Position numbers and translations under genes: made by a program
Assembly (NCBI GenBank): GCA_946803715.1
Contig: CAMPET010000187.1
Span: 1-64,000, forward strand
Length of the DNA stretch: 64,000 bases
Source: Beroe ovata
Taxonomy: Eukaryota; Ctenophora; Nuda; Beroida; Beroidae
Direction: 5' to 3'
Shown here: one piece after another, positions 22,601-32,021 of the stretch
Layout: every line of letters begins with the position of its first letter
How positions within the stretch are numbered: the first letter of the stretch is position 1
The notes under the pieces: model-generated
What the model saw: the letters and a program-made list of their open reading frames with translations, nothing else
Told to the model about the DNA's origin: nothing
Database searches by the model: none

Positions 22601-25600
22601 TAGATCTCACGTGAGCGCTTGAAGTGGGGTTACTAATGATGATAGGTATGAATGAATCTTGATACGCTCTTATAGAATTTTGCAGGAAGGTTTATTGGTA
22701 AACAAACTGCTTCATATAGTCAGACTCTAAACTCTTAGTCTGGAGTGGTGTTATGGTGTATAAATGTGAAATTGTTGGTACCTACTTTACCAGATAAGGA
22801 GCAATCATCTGTATAGTTTGTTGAGGCTATGATGGTGAACTTATGTGAAGGATATCAGGCACGTCGCGTTGCTTATTACTCTATGGAGTGGTTAATTATG
22901 GATCCGTTATTATAGTCATAAAGCTTCCCCCTCACATACACTCATACAATAAAACTGCGAAACTCATCAGGGCACCTGCTAGTGCTTATTGGTTAAATCC
23001 ACAAACAGCCACTAGCATCCGCCAAGCCCAACAGCCGTAGCGTGGCCTATTTATCCGTCTATTGCAATATAAAATGTGGCCGCATATTTCATAATCATAT
23101 TATATACCAAGGCATGATCTATGGCTGTCAAACCCGACGCCACAGCTCATTTTAACAACAGAACCGCTGATCAGAGTGATAGCTGGTTAGTGGTTACACG
23201 TATATAGTTTCTCCGAATTCTTGATTTGATTACCGCAAACATTTGTTACAATACACTGTGTGTGTGTGTGTGTGTNAAATTATACGGTTGATTATGAAGA
23301 TAGGTGGGGGTTCGATCAGGGCATGGGGAAAGTGGGGATCATAATTGTGATTGTCGTGTCCTGTCGGCAACGGTCATATAACATAGATCTATAGATTAAG
23401 ATTGTTGTGCGAAAATTTGATAACATGGAAGATTAATCATAGTTCAGAGTATGGATAAGAACGTCTCGGAAGACGGAAATATGGCTAATATCCATGAGTG
23501 TCTGTATAATGGAGTAGTATTCAAGAGAGATGATGATTTTCGTGCAAAATTCTTTTCCCGGAGGAGAAGCTTGGCGAGTATCGCAATGAGAAGAAGAAAA
23601 CATAAAGTGCGAGGATTACTCTTTGATTATCGATCCGCAAATCAGAAAACCTGATAACCTGCGCTAAAACGTTGCGAAATCAGAAATCATTTAGCACCGC
23701 ACTAGGCAACTGATAAACGGGAGCTCAACATTTACTATTGAACTGACAACTGATAATAACCATTTGTAGTGATTATGATAGTCGAGAGAGCTCCTACACC
23801 AGCGTGGCGTATGTGTGTTTAAAACCAGACAGGGCTATTTATGATTCGCGTCGTTCAGCTCACAGCAGTCATCTATCAGCTGAGACACATCGTGCGGGTG
23901 AGTGGCAGATTTATACTGTGGTTGGAGACACGCGCTACGCGGCTATGGAATTGGAAGTATACTGCTGAGTGCAGGGGTAGAGAGGGAGAGAATTTAATCA
24001 AATTTTATGATTTCCGTCCTTCCGACCCCGGGCTCTCTCTCCGAGTCACACACTAGAAACTTGCCACGAGGGAACATGCCATGGAGGATTGGAGGAACGT
24101 GCCATGGAGCCTGGAGGTGGTGGTGATTGTGGTACAATTTTGTGGTGGTCGAGATGGAAATCCATATTCTGATAAATATTTCGTATAAAAAAATAGAAAA
24201 GTTAACCTTACCCCCATCTTCAACGCCACTATTTCTAATTCAATGAAACCAAAGTACCCTAAGTTAGGGTACTTAGGGTCCCTAACTCCACTCACACTTG
24301 ACACCACTCAATCGTGACACCACTTATTCCTGGCAGCACTCAATCGTGACACCCCTCTTCATTTGCACTTCAATCCCTGAAACAACTTACCAAATTATCA
24401 CCATTCACCCTTCTTGGCTCATCTCAAATTTCATTGACATCACATTTACCATTCATACAGGTGCCATCATTGACACCATTCCTTGTCGACACTATTTCTT
24501 GTTGCCATCACTCCATCATTGACCTCACTCCATCATTGACACCATTTCTTGTTGACGCCCTGTCTTGTTGACACCACTCCAATTTCCCAGGTGTCCGCCA
24601 TGCGAGGAGCCATGCTCCAGGAAGCGGACTGAAGGGTGCCCGCACGAGTGCACGAGGCCGTGTCACGAGGACGGCTGTCCACCGTGCAGACAGTATGTCC
24701 GAGTGCCGTGTCATTGTGGCATTCTTCACCTCTCTGTCAAGTGCACTCTCTTCAGCGGTATGTGCCACCATAATCGACTGTCGGTATTCCACTATTCCGG
24801 CACTGACAGCTTTTATAATACTCCCAGTTTTTCTTAATAATATGTGGCGTTCCGCATCACTATTATCGGCAATGTTTCTGTGTTGAAGTATAGTAGTACA
24901 CTTACTTCGAGGAAAATGTAAGTCTGAGAGACTTTAATTGAGTGGTGCAGCATTCTAGAATGCAGATACCTACACAGACGCTAATGCGTTTTGTCTCACC
25001 ATCAATGTTCCCTAAGATATGATCTCATACATGATATATCGTCCACTTGCCAAAATAAACTTCATCCTAACTAGTGGTGTCAGACCCACTGCAGCTTAAT
25101 ATGGAGCGAAGTGTTGAATAGCATTAGGTTACGATAAATGGGACATGAGAACATTCCAGGAAGCGCATATAATGATTTCGGTAAATTGAAATATGGTAGA
25201 TCAGCCATGTGTGCAGGGAGTGAGACACTTCCGCTTTGAATTATCATAACGATCAAATATATTTCTGATTCTCAATCTCCCACATTGAATTTGAAGGGGG
25301 AACGTTACGCTAGGAATTAGGAAACGGAATAAGCTTGGTATCGAGTGGTGTCAAGTCTTCGCCACCTTAGTTTCGAGTGGTGTCAACGTGAATGTTATAT
25401 CCAGTGGTATTTAAACTGTAGACTTGAACCACACCGAACCAATCACGACCAGCTACTACCGCTATAATCTCCCTTTATGCTTGGTATGAAAATATGCTAA
25501 CTCCCAATATAATATTTGAAAACTGTGTCCACGTGTTGCGATGGTTATTGGTGGACGCACATGGGCGTTTAATTACTGATTAATAGATATAGATGTCCAC

Positions 25601-28600
25601 TTGGGAAATAAAGTATGCGAGGTGGCGGTTTAGTTCGTGGATCTGGTTGACTGTGAGTTACGAGGGTATCTGTGGGGGGTCCATTACATTAAACCGCACT
25701 GGATTATTCAATGACAGACTCCGGAATCAAGTGAGGTTCTCATGAGAGTCCCGGGGACTTAATATAGCAAATATTAATTGAGTACTACTCAGAATAGATA
25801 CTCAGAGCCATGAGTACTCGCCGTACTCTTGCTGTCAGTACCTTCCCCCATCTTTCATTCGGGCATAAGTCAGTTAGCCACTTTGGTCAGGTGCGAGTCT
25901 TATGCAGGTCTAACGCCGGTCTTACGCCGCTATAATCCCTATAATGCAGGTTTGACGTTGAATTTACCTATCAATTATGTTCCACTGTTTCAGCAAAGAA
26001 AGATCTCGACTCTCTTCTCTCCTGTGGGAGCAAGTGTAGCAAGCTCCTAGAATGTGGACACACGTGTAACAAAACCTGTCACCTGGGACCGTGCTCCCGA
26101 CAGTCGGAATGCAGGAAGAAGGTAGGTTTATTTACCGACAGTCAGAATGCAGGTAGGTTTATTTACCGGGATCACTACTACCATCCCACCTCACACAGGT
26201 ATTCCCACATCATATGTTGACTGTTTAATTTGTTCCCAGCGTCTATTTAATATTATAATTGCTCCTCCTACACTTGAACAATCACGATTTCAAGTGACGC
26301 GTCACCACTAGCATTTATGAAAGTGATTCTATTTCTATGGTAGAAACCCAGCTTACCCATAAAGCTTTATTAAATTAGTATCTTGCGAAGAGTCATGAAG
26401 AAGTGGTCACTTAAGCACAGCGTGTTTTACCAGAAGTCATTTGATGAATTTATGATTTGATGGCATTNCAGTCAGAATGCAGGAAGAAGGTAGGTTTATT
26501 TACCGACAGTCGGAATGCAGGAAGAAGGTCTGAAGGTAGGTTTATTTACCGGGACCACTAGCATCCCACCTCACACAGGTATTCCCACATCATATGCTGA
26601 CTGTTTAATTTGTTCCCAGCGTCTATTTAATATTATAATTGTTCCTCCTACACTTGAACAATCACGATTTCAAGTGACGCGTCACCACTAGCATTTATGA
26701 GAGTGATTCAATTTCTATGATAGAAACCCAGCTTACCCATAAAGCTTTATTAAATTAGTATCTTGCGAAGAGTCATGAAGAAGTGGTCACTTAAGCACTG
26801 CGTGTTTTACCAGAAGTCATTCGATGAATTTATGATTTGATGGCATTATCACTTAACTTATCCATATGATATAGTGAACATAATAAATCACTTAATCCTA
26901 TTTTTGCAGGTTGTGCTCCAATGTTCCTGCAAGAGAATTAAATGGGTTGGAAAGTGTGGGAACACTTTTCAAAGAGAACTCCAACTTGCACCAGTCTGTG
27001 ATGCACAATGCAAGGTGAGAATTATTTTGTGGGAAAAATTGGGGGTGAAAGTCGCGCGGAAATGCCTGGGATGTAAATCAAAATTTTCGGACTGCGAGTA
27101 GCTCTTTAGATTGTCGGCAGGCCATTTATAATCATGAAAATTCGTCTACAAAATATGAAAATTTGATCAAAAATCACAAAGTGCACGATGTTATAATATG
27201 GAACATTTCGCGATCAATTCAAATAGCGTGGCAGTCCTGATAAAATTTGTCTTGATTCGAACGATAATAAATATGGGCGGAACTAAGGAACAATTCGCAA
27301 TATTCAAAGGAACATGATGATCGCATCATTCGTTATTCAATTTTATCATGTGCTCAATTATCATAAATGCTCAAATAATTTGTCCTTCCCGTGAATTATA
27401 CTCAATTTAATGGTTCGATATCTCGATGGCAGTGAGTGATCGACTGATTATTGACAAAATAAGGAATGTATGAGGTTTTGAGCACAGAAATGCTCCTACG
27501 AAATCATTACTATCTCATAAGACACCAGAACTATCATTTTGTAAATTCTTTAAACCCATTTTGCAATCGCAAAAGAATCAAGGTTAGAATTAGAAGTCTG
27601 ACAACGAAATCAAATGTAAGCACAGGACTTGATTTCAGTTGCCAATTTAGAGGGGCTGCCAGCATGTGTGTCAAACAAAGCACATGATTAATTGATACCA
27701 TTGTTTAGCCCAATCCAGGGGGTTAAGACAATTCTACTCTGTCAAACTGAATTTAAGTGGAGGTTACTGCACTGGTAGCATGCTGCGACGACCAATTCAG
27801 TTTCTCTATGGGATGCGTGAAGTCGTGTTGGGTGGTTGTGCCTGGTGTGGCAGTAGAGTGGTTCATATGGAAATAGTGTGACGGAATGGTCTGCTTCTGC
27901 TCGGACACCACCACCGTCGCACCCTGTCTCCGCTCGTTAATCGGAGTGTAGTCTCCGTGCATGACTGAAGTTAGTCCCTTGCTCGTTACTGTCTGAATGT
28001 GGATTCCCAGCTCGTCTGCAAACTCGTGGTAGTCTATCGAACCATCCTTGTTCTTATCCAGGACGATGAAGAATTTATGAAGGGTTGCATCCTCTACAGG
28101 TAGTTGTAGTCTCTTGCACGCCTCCCTGAGTCCTGTGACAGTGATTTTGCCCGTGTTGTTCCTGTCAAACTCTTTGAACGCTTTCTGAAGGTTTATGTTG
28201 AGGGGGTCACGTGGGTTATAGCACTTCTCCAGGATGGTCTGCTTGATGGCATCTTGCAGACTCTTGACACTGGGGTCGGATAACGCTGTTTGGTTCTCAC
28301 TATGGTGAATGTGCTGGTGTTCTGCTATTGGACCTCCCTTTATCCCAGCTGCCGGACAGTCGGGGTTCACTTGCGGAGGTTTGAACTGCTCCACCATTTC
28401 GGACAGGTGACCTTCCTTTGGATCGTTGCCAAGAGACAGGTGACTTGTCTTCTCGTCAGCAACTCTCAGTAACCTGAGGTTCTTGTTAGAGGAGTACTCA
28501 TGCAAAGCAGTAGACGGGTCTGTCCGGTATGCGTCCGCCTTCTCTGAAATCTGGGGTCCGGCTGTTAGTTCGGGGAGAGCGTCTTCCGTTTTCAGATGGT

Positions 28601-31280
28601 TCCATTCCGATTGGAATCCACTAACTTTACCACATCTAACCGGTAGTTGTTTGGGTGGATAGGAGCTTTTCGTCATGCTAATTCCCCTCTCATTGCCCTC
28701 CCCTTCCTTCTCCTGGCCCATGATGAAACTAGCATTCTCGTTGAGGATCTTGTTGTCGAGGATGCTTGCTTTCCTTTCATTTGCAATCTTCATGAGGTTG
28801 TCCAAGTGGCAGTAGTCTTCCCTTTGTATGCTGTTTGCCGTCTTCATATGATCGGGCTCGACTGGCAGTATCTGAGAGTGTGGTAGAGGTTTTGCCACTA
28901 CGGGACATTGCACACTCCCCCTGAAGTTACTCCTGTACAGTGACTCCGCGCACCCCTCAGCCTCTCCCAACTTGAAGTGAGTGCTGGTCTGGTAGCTGCC
29001 CGTCACCGGGTTCTCTTCCATCAGTCTCTGCCGGGTCCTGCCCTCCAGCAAACTGGGCTTGTACCCCTGCTCATCTGAGGCAGCTTGCTCGGTACTCGGA
29101 CATAGTTGGTTGAGGAAATGCTCAAATTCCACATAGTCGATCTTCTCATCGTTGTTGATATCGAACAGGGAGATGATATCCCTGACTTCACCATGTTCAT
29201 GTGGCTCAATCAGCCGCTTGAGGACGTTTGCCAAGCATTCAAACGACATGAAACCTGTTCCACTTTTGTCAAAATGAGCAAACGCCTGTCTCAAGTTAAC
29301 CTGACTGGGGTCACGTACACTGGGGAATGTGTCCCGCAAGTAGTTGTACAGTTTCCGGGTCAGGGCGAACTTCGTCTCGCTTATATTGGTGCTGTCCGCA
29401 TGTTCATGGTCATTCTGTTTGGAGTAGGATATCCTGTACACCGTGTCAGTCCTCGGTTCTTTCTTCACAATGTTGTAATCCCCCGCCCTGAATATGTTGT
29501 TTGTGTGTTTGTCATGTTGGGCACGCTCCGCGGCTTCGAAATTCTTTGGTGTTTTGGTTTTACCCGAGAAATACGCGGCTTGCGCCTCAGATTGCAGTTC
29601 AGGAGGGTCACTTCCCAGGGAGAAATGAGTTGCCCGGAGATAGCTTGTCGCCTCGTTGCCAGACTTGTTAACAGCCGCTACCTTGTTCTCAGCTCGGTGT
29701 TGTGCTATCGTGTCCTTGTTAAACTCATCAGTGTACGAAGAAACTATCTGAGTTTTGTCACTCTCATCTGTCAAGTTCATGTCAATTATGTTGACAGAGT
29801 TTTGGGGTTTGAAGTTTCTAACTTTGGAGTACTTCTTGACATTGTAGTCTGAGTTTTGGATCGATACCTTCTCTCCCTTGTGCGATCCAAACCTGACGTT
29901 TGTCTCAACTGTCCCTTGGTTGAACTGTGGGCGTCTGGGAACCGGGCCCCATGACACGAAGTCGTCTGCTTTGGTTGTGGAGAAGGGCTTGTCGTAATCA
30001 TATAGCTCGCCTTTCTGCAACACATTGTCTGTAGTGAGGATAGCCCTTATCTTCTCTCGATCTGGGTCCTTGCCATAGAGCGATGCTATCTGCTTATCTG
30101 CCATCTAGCTAGGAATACCCTTCATGTAACAACAATAGATATCAGATTTGAGGTGATTCAAGAAAATGTTGTATATTGAAAGTATTCTGACCAATTTGAA
30201 GAGTTCCCAAAGTCGAAGGATATCAGACATTTCAGTCACTACTTAAGATAGTTAAGCAGCTAAACTTGATGCCAATATGAGTAAAATCAGGCGATAAAGA
30301 AATTCATAAATAAACGGCCAGTTACTATAAAAAATCATTTAAAAAATAAATTGCTATAAATTGCTGCTCCTTCATAAATAATCCTGTCAACTCCGCATTA
30401 GTCTGGTACATTGAAACACGATTTAGATCGCTATTGAAGGCCAAATGCGGACCCATGTTGTTTCCTAAAATTTGTGTTTGTTGATATATTCACGTTTGAT
30501 CCTCATTGAGACAATAATTGACCCTATATATTTTCAGGACTCAAAGGAAAGCAACCCAAAAGCCGAGGAATCTGACCAACAAAGTTTATCTGTAGGAAGA
30601 AGTAAAGGTGAGCCATAAATCTTTCTTCACTTTCTAGCTAATCAAAAAACTTTTATACGTTCAGTTTTTGACGTACAGCTCTCATATGAAGCCGTCTTTT
30701 CATCAGCCACGATACTGATTTGACGTTTTTACCGGCGATGATATTTACGCTAATTCTAGTGGTTATATGAAGCTAGACTAGACAAAGCTAATTCATAGGA
30801 TGTGGCGTGTGCATGATCTTAGACATTATCGTTGCATTACCCGTTAAATAGTTCGTATAAAACTCGACATTTTGAATACCGAGAGACATAATACCGAGAG
30901 ACATAATATGCGACTTACCCACGAGATTCAGTTCATACTAGGTCGCTGCGGCGGCGGCGGCTAACTCTGTCAAGATAATGGGCTTGGAGGATGGCTCGTT
31001 ATGATTATGCACTTCCTGTGGCTGATGCCTCAGGAACTTATACTTAAGAATAAATAATCCTCACAACATCGGGAACTTCAATTCTCTCTCAAGTCTCGAC
31101 TTATCATTTGTGCTCTCAGAGTCAGATGTGCCCTCTCGGAGACGTGGTAGGGGTAGACACCTTGACACCACTCCGCCACTCGGTCCCTCATTCAAGGACA
31201 GATACGGCACCAAATTCCTGACCCTGGTGGCTCTGATTGCGGCTCTACTCGGGATATACTACTGCACGTTAGAACCTTAG
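13646..31280 (+). CDS. NFXL1: NFXL1, NF-X1-type zinc-finger membrane protein, 18 exons
   Basis: Exons: 13646-13711, 13863-13959, 14203-14336, 14497-14607, 14794-14987, 15239-15398, 15544-15679, 15811-16031, 16232-16399, 16738-16893, 17216-17434, 19298-19429, 19927-20075, 24591-24757, 25994-26121, 26910-27014, 30538-30607, 31120-31280. All phases agree and give 857 residues (human 911). An RG-rich acidic N-terminus leads to a RING/PHD-like finger ([27 protein letters not shown]), then a long series of NF-X1 fingers such as [17 protein letters not shown] and [11 protein letters not shown]. At the end [20 protein letters not shown] is a membrane anchor, as in NFXL1. NF-X1 proteins are proposed transcription regulators with possible E3 activity; NFXL1 is membrane anchored. 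Introns 13 and 16 contain antisense genes. Exon 11 is preceded by a tandem repeat of its own acceptor. Exon 1 is assigned by frame only and is the least certain. Confidence 0.9.
15109..15133 (+). other. Decayed duplicate of the start of NFXL1 exon 6
   Basis: CTTACAG followed by GTACTACTGTTACAGTAAGA repeats the acceptor and first codons of exon 6 (15239, GTACTACTGTTACTGTAAGA). It is followed at once by a GTAATT donor. As a 25-base exon it would shift the frame, so it is probably a remnant. Confidence 0.55.
15183..15236 (+). repeat. Short tandem repeat, TTAGTGACTAA-type
   Basis: Four to five units of about 11 bp (attagtgacta) lie directly before the acceptor of NFXL1 exon 6. Confidence 0.75.
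16065..16130 (+). repeat. Tandem repeat, GCATTTCCTGATAGG units
   Basis: Four units of about 17 bp (gcatttcctgatagg with small changes) in NFXL1 intron 8. Confidence 0.8.
16450..16737 (+). repeat. CA-rich minisatellite in NFXL1 intron 9
   Basis: Degenerate units built on ACACTGCACACC, ACAGTGCACACC and ACAATGTACACC fill the intron up to the acceptor of exon 10. Confidence 0.85.
16979..17215 (+). repeat. 33-bp tandem repeat of a 3' splice site plus exon start (NFXL1 exon 11)
   Basis: Six exact-length 33-bp units (17018, 17051, 17084, 17117, 17150, 17183) follow one longer degenerate unit (16979). Each begins TGTGTTAACAACTGTCAC and ends in CTCTCC-(A/G)-TTACAG. The next base after the last unit (17216) is the start of exon 11, whose own first 18 bases are the same. 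AG acceptors therefore fall at 17017, 17050, 17083, 17116, 17149, 17182 and 17215. The unit is a multiple of three with no stop, so each acceptor gives the same reading frame and adds [11 protein letters not shown] or a near variant. The degenerate first unit contains a stop (TAG). The shortest form, starting at 17216, matches the family sequence. Confidence 0.95.
17435..19297. other. NFXL1 intron 11, no gene recognised
   Basis: 1.9 kb intron. A CA-rich simple repeat occupies about 17935-18060. The remainder is AT-rich, with a few TTGACAC(C) motifs around 18570-18720. No frame of note. Confidence 0.5.
17935..18060 (+). repeat. CA-rich simple repeat
   Basis: Runs of ACACAC mixed with CGCGCG blocks in NFXL1 intron 11. 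Confidence 0.85.
20090..20222 (+). repeat. GA-rich minisatellite
   Basis: Degenerate repeats of GTGAGTACATTGTGAGAGAG follow the donor of NFXL1 exon 13. Each unit also contains GTGAGT-like donor sequence. Confidence 0.7.
20869..22253 (-). CDS. Rhodopsin-like G-protein-coupled receptor nested in NFXL1 intron 13
   Basis: Two exons on the minus strand (22253-22126, then 22000-20869) give 419 residues. The junction AG|G restores intracellular loop 1 as [12 protein letters not shown]. Seven hydrophobic segments are visible, including TM1 ([19 protein letters not shown]), TM2 after [10 protein letters not shown]4 ([20 protein letters not shown]), TM5 ([20 protein letters not shown]), TM6 ([20 protein letters not shown]) and TM7 ([21 protein letters not shown]). 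A basic loop 3 ([19 protein letters not shown]) and a 120-residue tail follow. An N-glycosylation site (NST) is near the start. The class A hallmarks are weak: the DRY position reads MRT and NPxxY is replaced by TPIVL. No ligand can be inferred. An in-frame upstream ATG at 22298 would add 15 residues. Confidence 0.8.
22254..24590. other. Rest of NFXL1 intron 13, no gene recognised
   Basis: Contains a (TG)n run ending at the N at 23276. A short open frame at 23451-23654 has no recognisable content. From about 24290 there are repeated TTGACACCACT / CGTGACACC motifs leading up to the acceptor of exon 14. Confidence 0.5.
24290..24590 (+). repeat. Interspersed TTGACACCACT motif array
   Basis: The motif (C/T)TTGACACCA(C/T)T and variants such as CGTGACACCACTT recur at least eight times at irregular spacing. 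The last copy forms part of the polypyrimidine tract of NFXL1 exon 14. Confidence 0.65.
24758..25993. other. NFXL1 intron 14, nothing recognised
   Basis: AT-rich. It includes two inverted copies of the intronic motif (GAGTGGTGTCAA) near 25347 and 25374. No frame could be supported. Confidence 0.45.
26122..26860 (+). repeat. Duplicated NFXL1 intron segment around the N at 26468
   Basis: The intron sequence following exon 15 (GTAGGTTTATTTACCG and onward, about 26122-26460) is repeated with few changes from about 26480 to 26850. The second copy starts just after the N and again carries the end of exon 15 (GAATGCAGGAAGAAG). It is best read as two alleles placed in tandem. Confidence 0.8.
27753..30104 (-). 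CDS. EF-hand protein with THF-LG motifs, axonemal type, nested in NFXL1 intron 16
   Basis: A 783-residue single-exon frame on the minus strand. Two EF-hand pairs lie at roughly 270-335 and 640-710. In each pair the first loop is degenerate ([24 protein letters not shown], lacking the last acidic ligand) and the second is canonical ([24 protein letters not shown]), so two calcium sites are likely. Outside them the short motif [11 protein letters not shown] / [10 protein letters not shown] / [12 protein letters not shown] recurs, together with SYLRATHF- and [10 protein letters not shown]-like phrases typical of microtubule inner proteins and sperm-tail proteins. That suggests binding along axonemal doublets, but this is inference. 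I cannot assign a named family. The gene lies wholly inside an intron of NFXL1, on the opposite strand. Confidence 0.8.
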   Translation of the reverse strand: MADKQIASLYGKDPDREKIRAILTTDNVLQKGELYDYDKPFSTTKADDFVSWGPVPRRPQFNQGTVETNVRFGSHKGEKVSIQNSDYNVKKYSKVRNFKPQNSVNIIDMNLTDESDKTQIVSSYTDEFNKDTIAQHRAENKVAAVNKSGNEATSYLRATHFSLGSDPPELQSEAQAAYFSGKTKTPKNFEAAERAQHDKHTNNIFRAGDYNIVKKEPRTDTVYRISYSKQNDHEHADSTNISETKFALTRKLYNYLRDTFPSVRDPSQVNLRQAFAHFDKSGTGFMSFECLANVLKRLIEPHEHGEVRDIISLFDINNDEKIDYVEFEHFLNQLCPSTEQAASDEQGYKPSLLEGRTRQRLMEENPVTGSYQTSTHFKLGEAEGCAESLYRSNFRGSVQCPVVAKPLPHSQILPVEPDHMKTANSIQREDYCHLDNLMKIANERKASILDNKILNENASFIMGQEKEGEGNERGISMTKSSYPPKQLPVRCGKVSGFQSEWNHLKTEDALPELTAGPQISEKADAYRTDPSTALHEYSSNKNLRLLRVADEKTSHLSLGNDPKEGHLSEMVEQFKPPQVNPDCPAAGIKGGPIAEHQHIHHSENQTALSDPSVKSLQDAIKQTILEKCYNPRDPLNINLQKAFKEFDRNNTGKITVTGLREACKRLQLPVEDATLHKFFIVLDKNKDGSIDYHEFADELGIHIQTVTSKGLTSVMHGDYTPINERRQGATVVVSEQKQTIPSHYFHMNHSTATPGTTTQHDFTHPIEKLNWSSQHATSAVTST

Positions 31281-32021
31281 CAATCTGGTAGGGGAGGTGT
31301 CAAGAAGGGAAGCTCAATATGTGATTTCGTTAATCTTCCCATTCAACAATTTCGTCAGATTTGATAATTTTATGTCGGGTTAGTAAATTATAATTATGTT
31401 GAATACCCGTATATCGCTCATGTAGGAAGTCAAAAGTTGTCACTGATATTAAGTTCAAGGGAAGTTCAAGTAGATTAGGATTTTCTTCATTTGGTATTAG
31501 CAATTAGCTTCTTAGATGTGAGTGTTTTTAGCCAAATTATGCGTCTAGTAAAAACCATTTTTTGATGATTAAAAATGAATATTATTTAATTCCAATTATG
31601 AGTGTTTAAGATTCAATTTTAATTTATCGAGATCAAATTTCTCTTGTCTTGGAGAATAATTCCTCATAGTTTAGGATCCCACCCAGCCCATTCAATGCCA
31701 CCCAATAAAACAGTGATCTCGGTCACAGACCATTTCTGATTGCCAAATAATAGCCACTATCATAATTACAAAGAAAACGTCGCATAATTTACGGTTGTTG
31801 CATACTTTACACACTTCCCCGCCCATAGAATGGCCGATAGCCCACCGGAGACGGTTGTCAAGATACGTGCTGTAACACACGTGCACATGTCACGTGGCAG
31901 AACACGTTATAGATCACATGAAAGAGGAATTAATTGACTCATAAAGCAGGTACAATAAGATCTGATATAGTATCTCTCGTGGACTATAGTAGTTGATCCA
32001 GCGTGTGTTTTGCCCAGAAGT
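31281..32021. other. Intergenic stretch, nothing recognised
   Basis: AT-rich region after the NFXL1 stop. No coding frame, repeat or RNA gene could be supported. Confidence 0.45.

Noticed and set aside
23451-23654. 67-residue basic frame in NFXL1 intron 13
   Set aside because: Short, no recognised motif, no splice or neighbour support.
29106-29852. A 248-residue plus-strand frame opposite the EF-hand gene
   Set aside because: It is the complement of a strongly coding EF-hand frame and lacks domains or splice signals.
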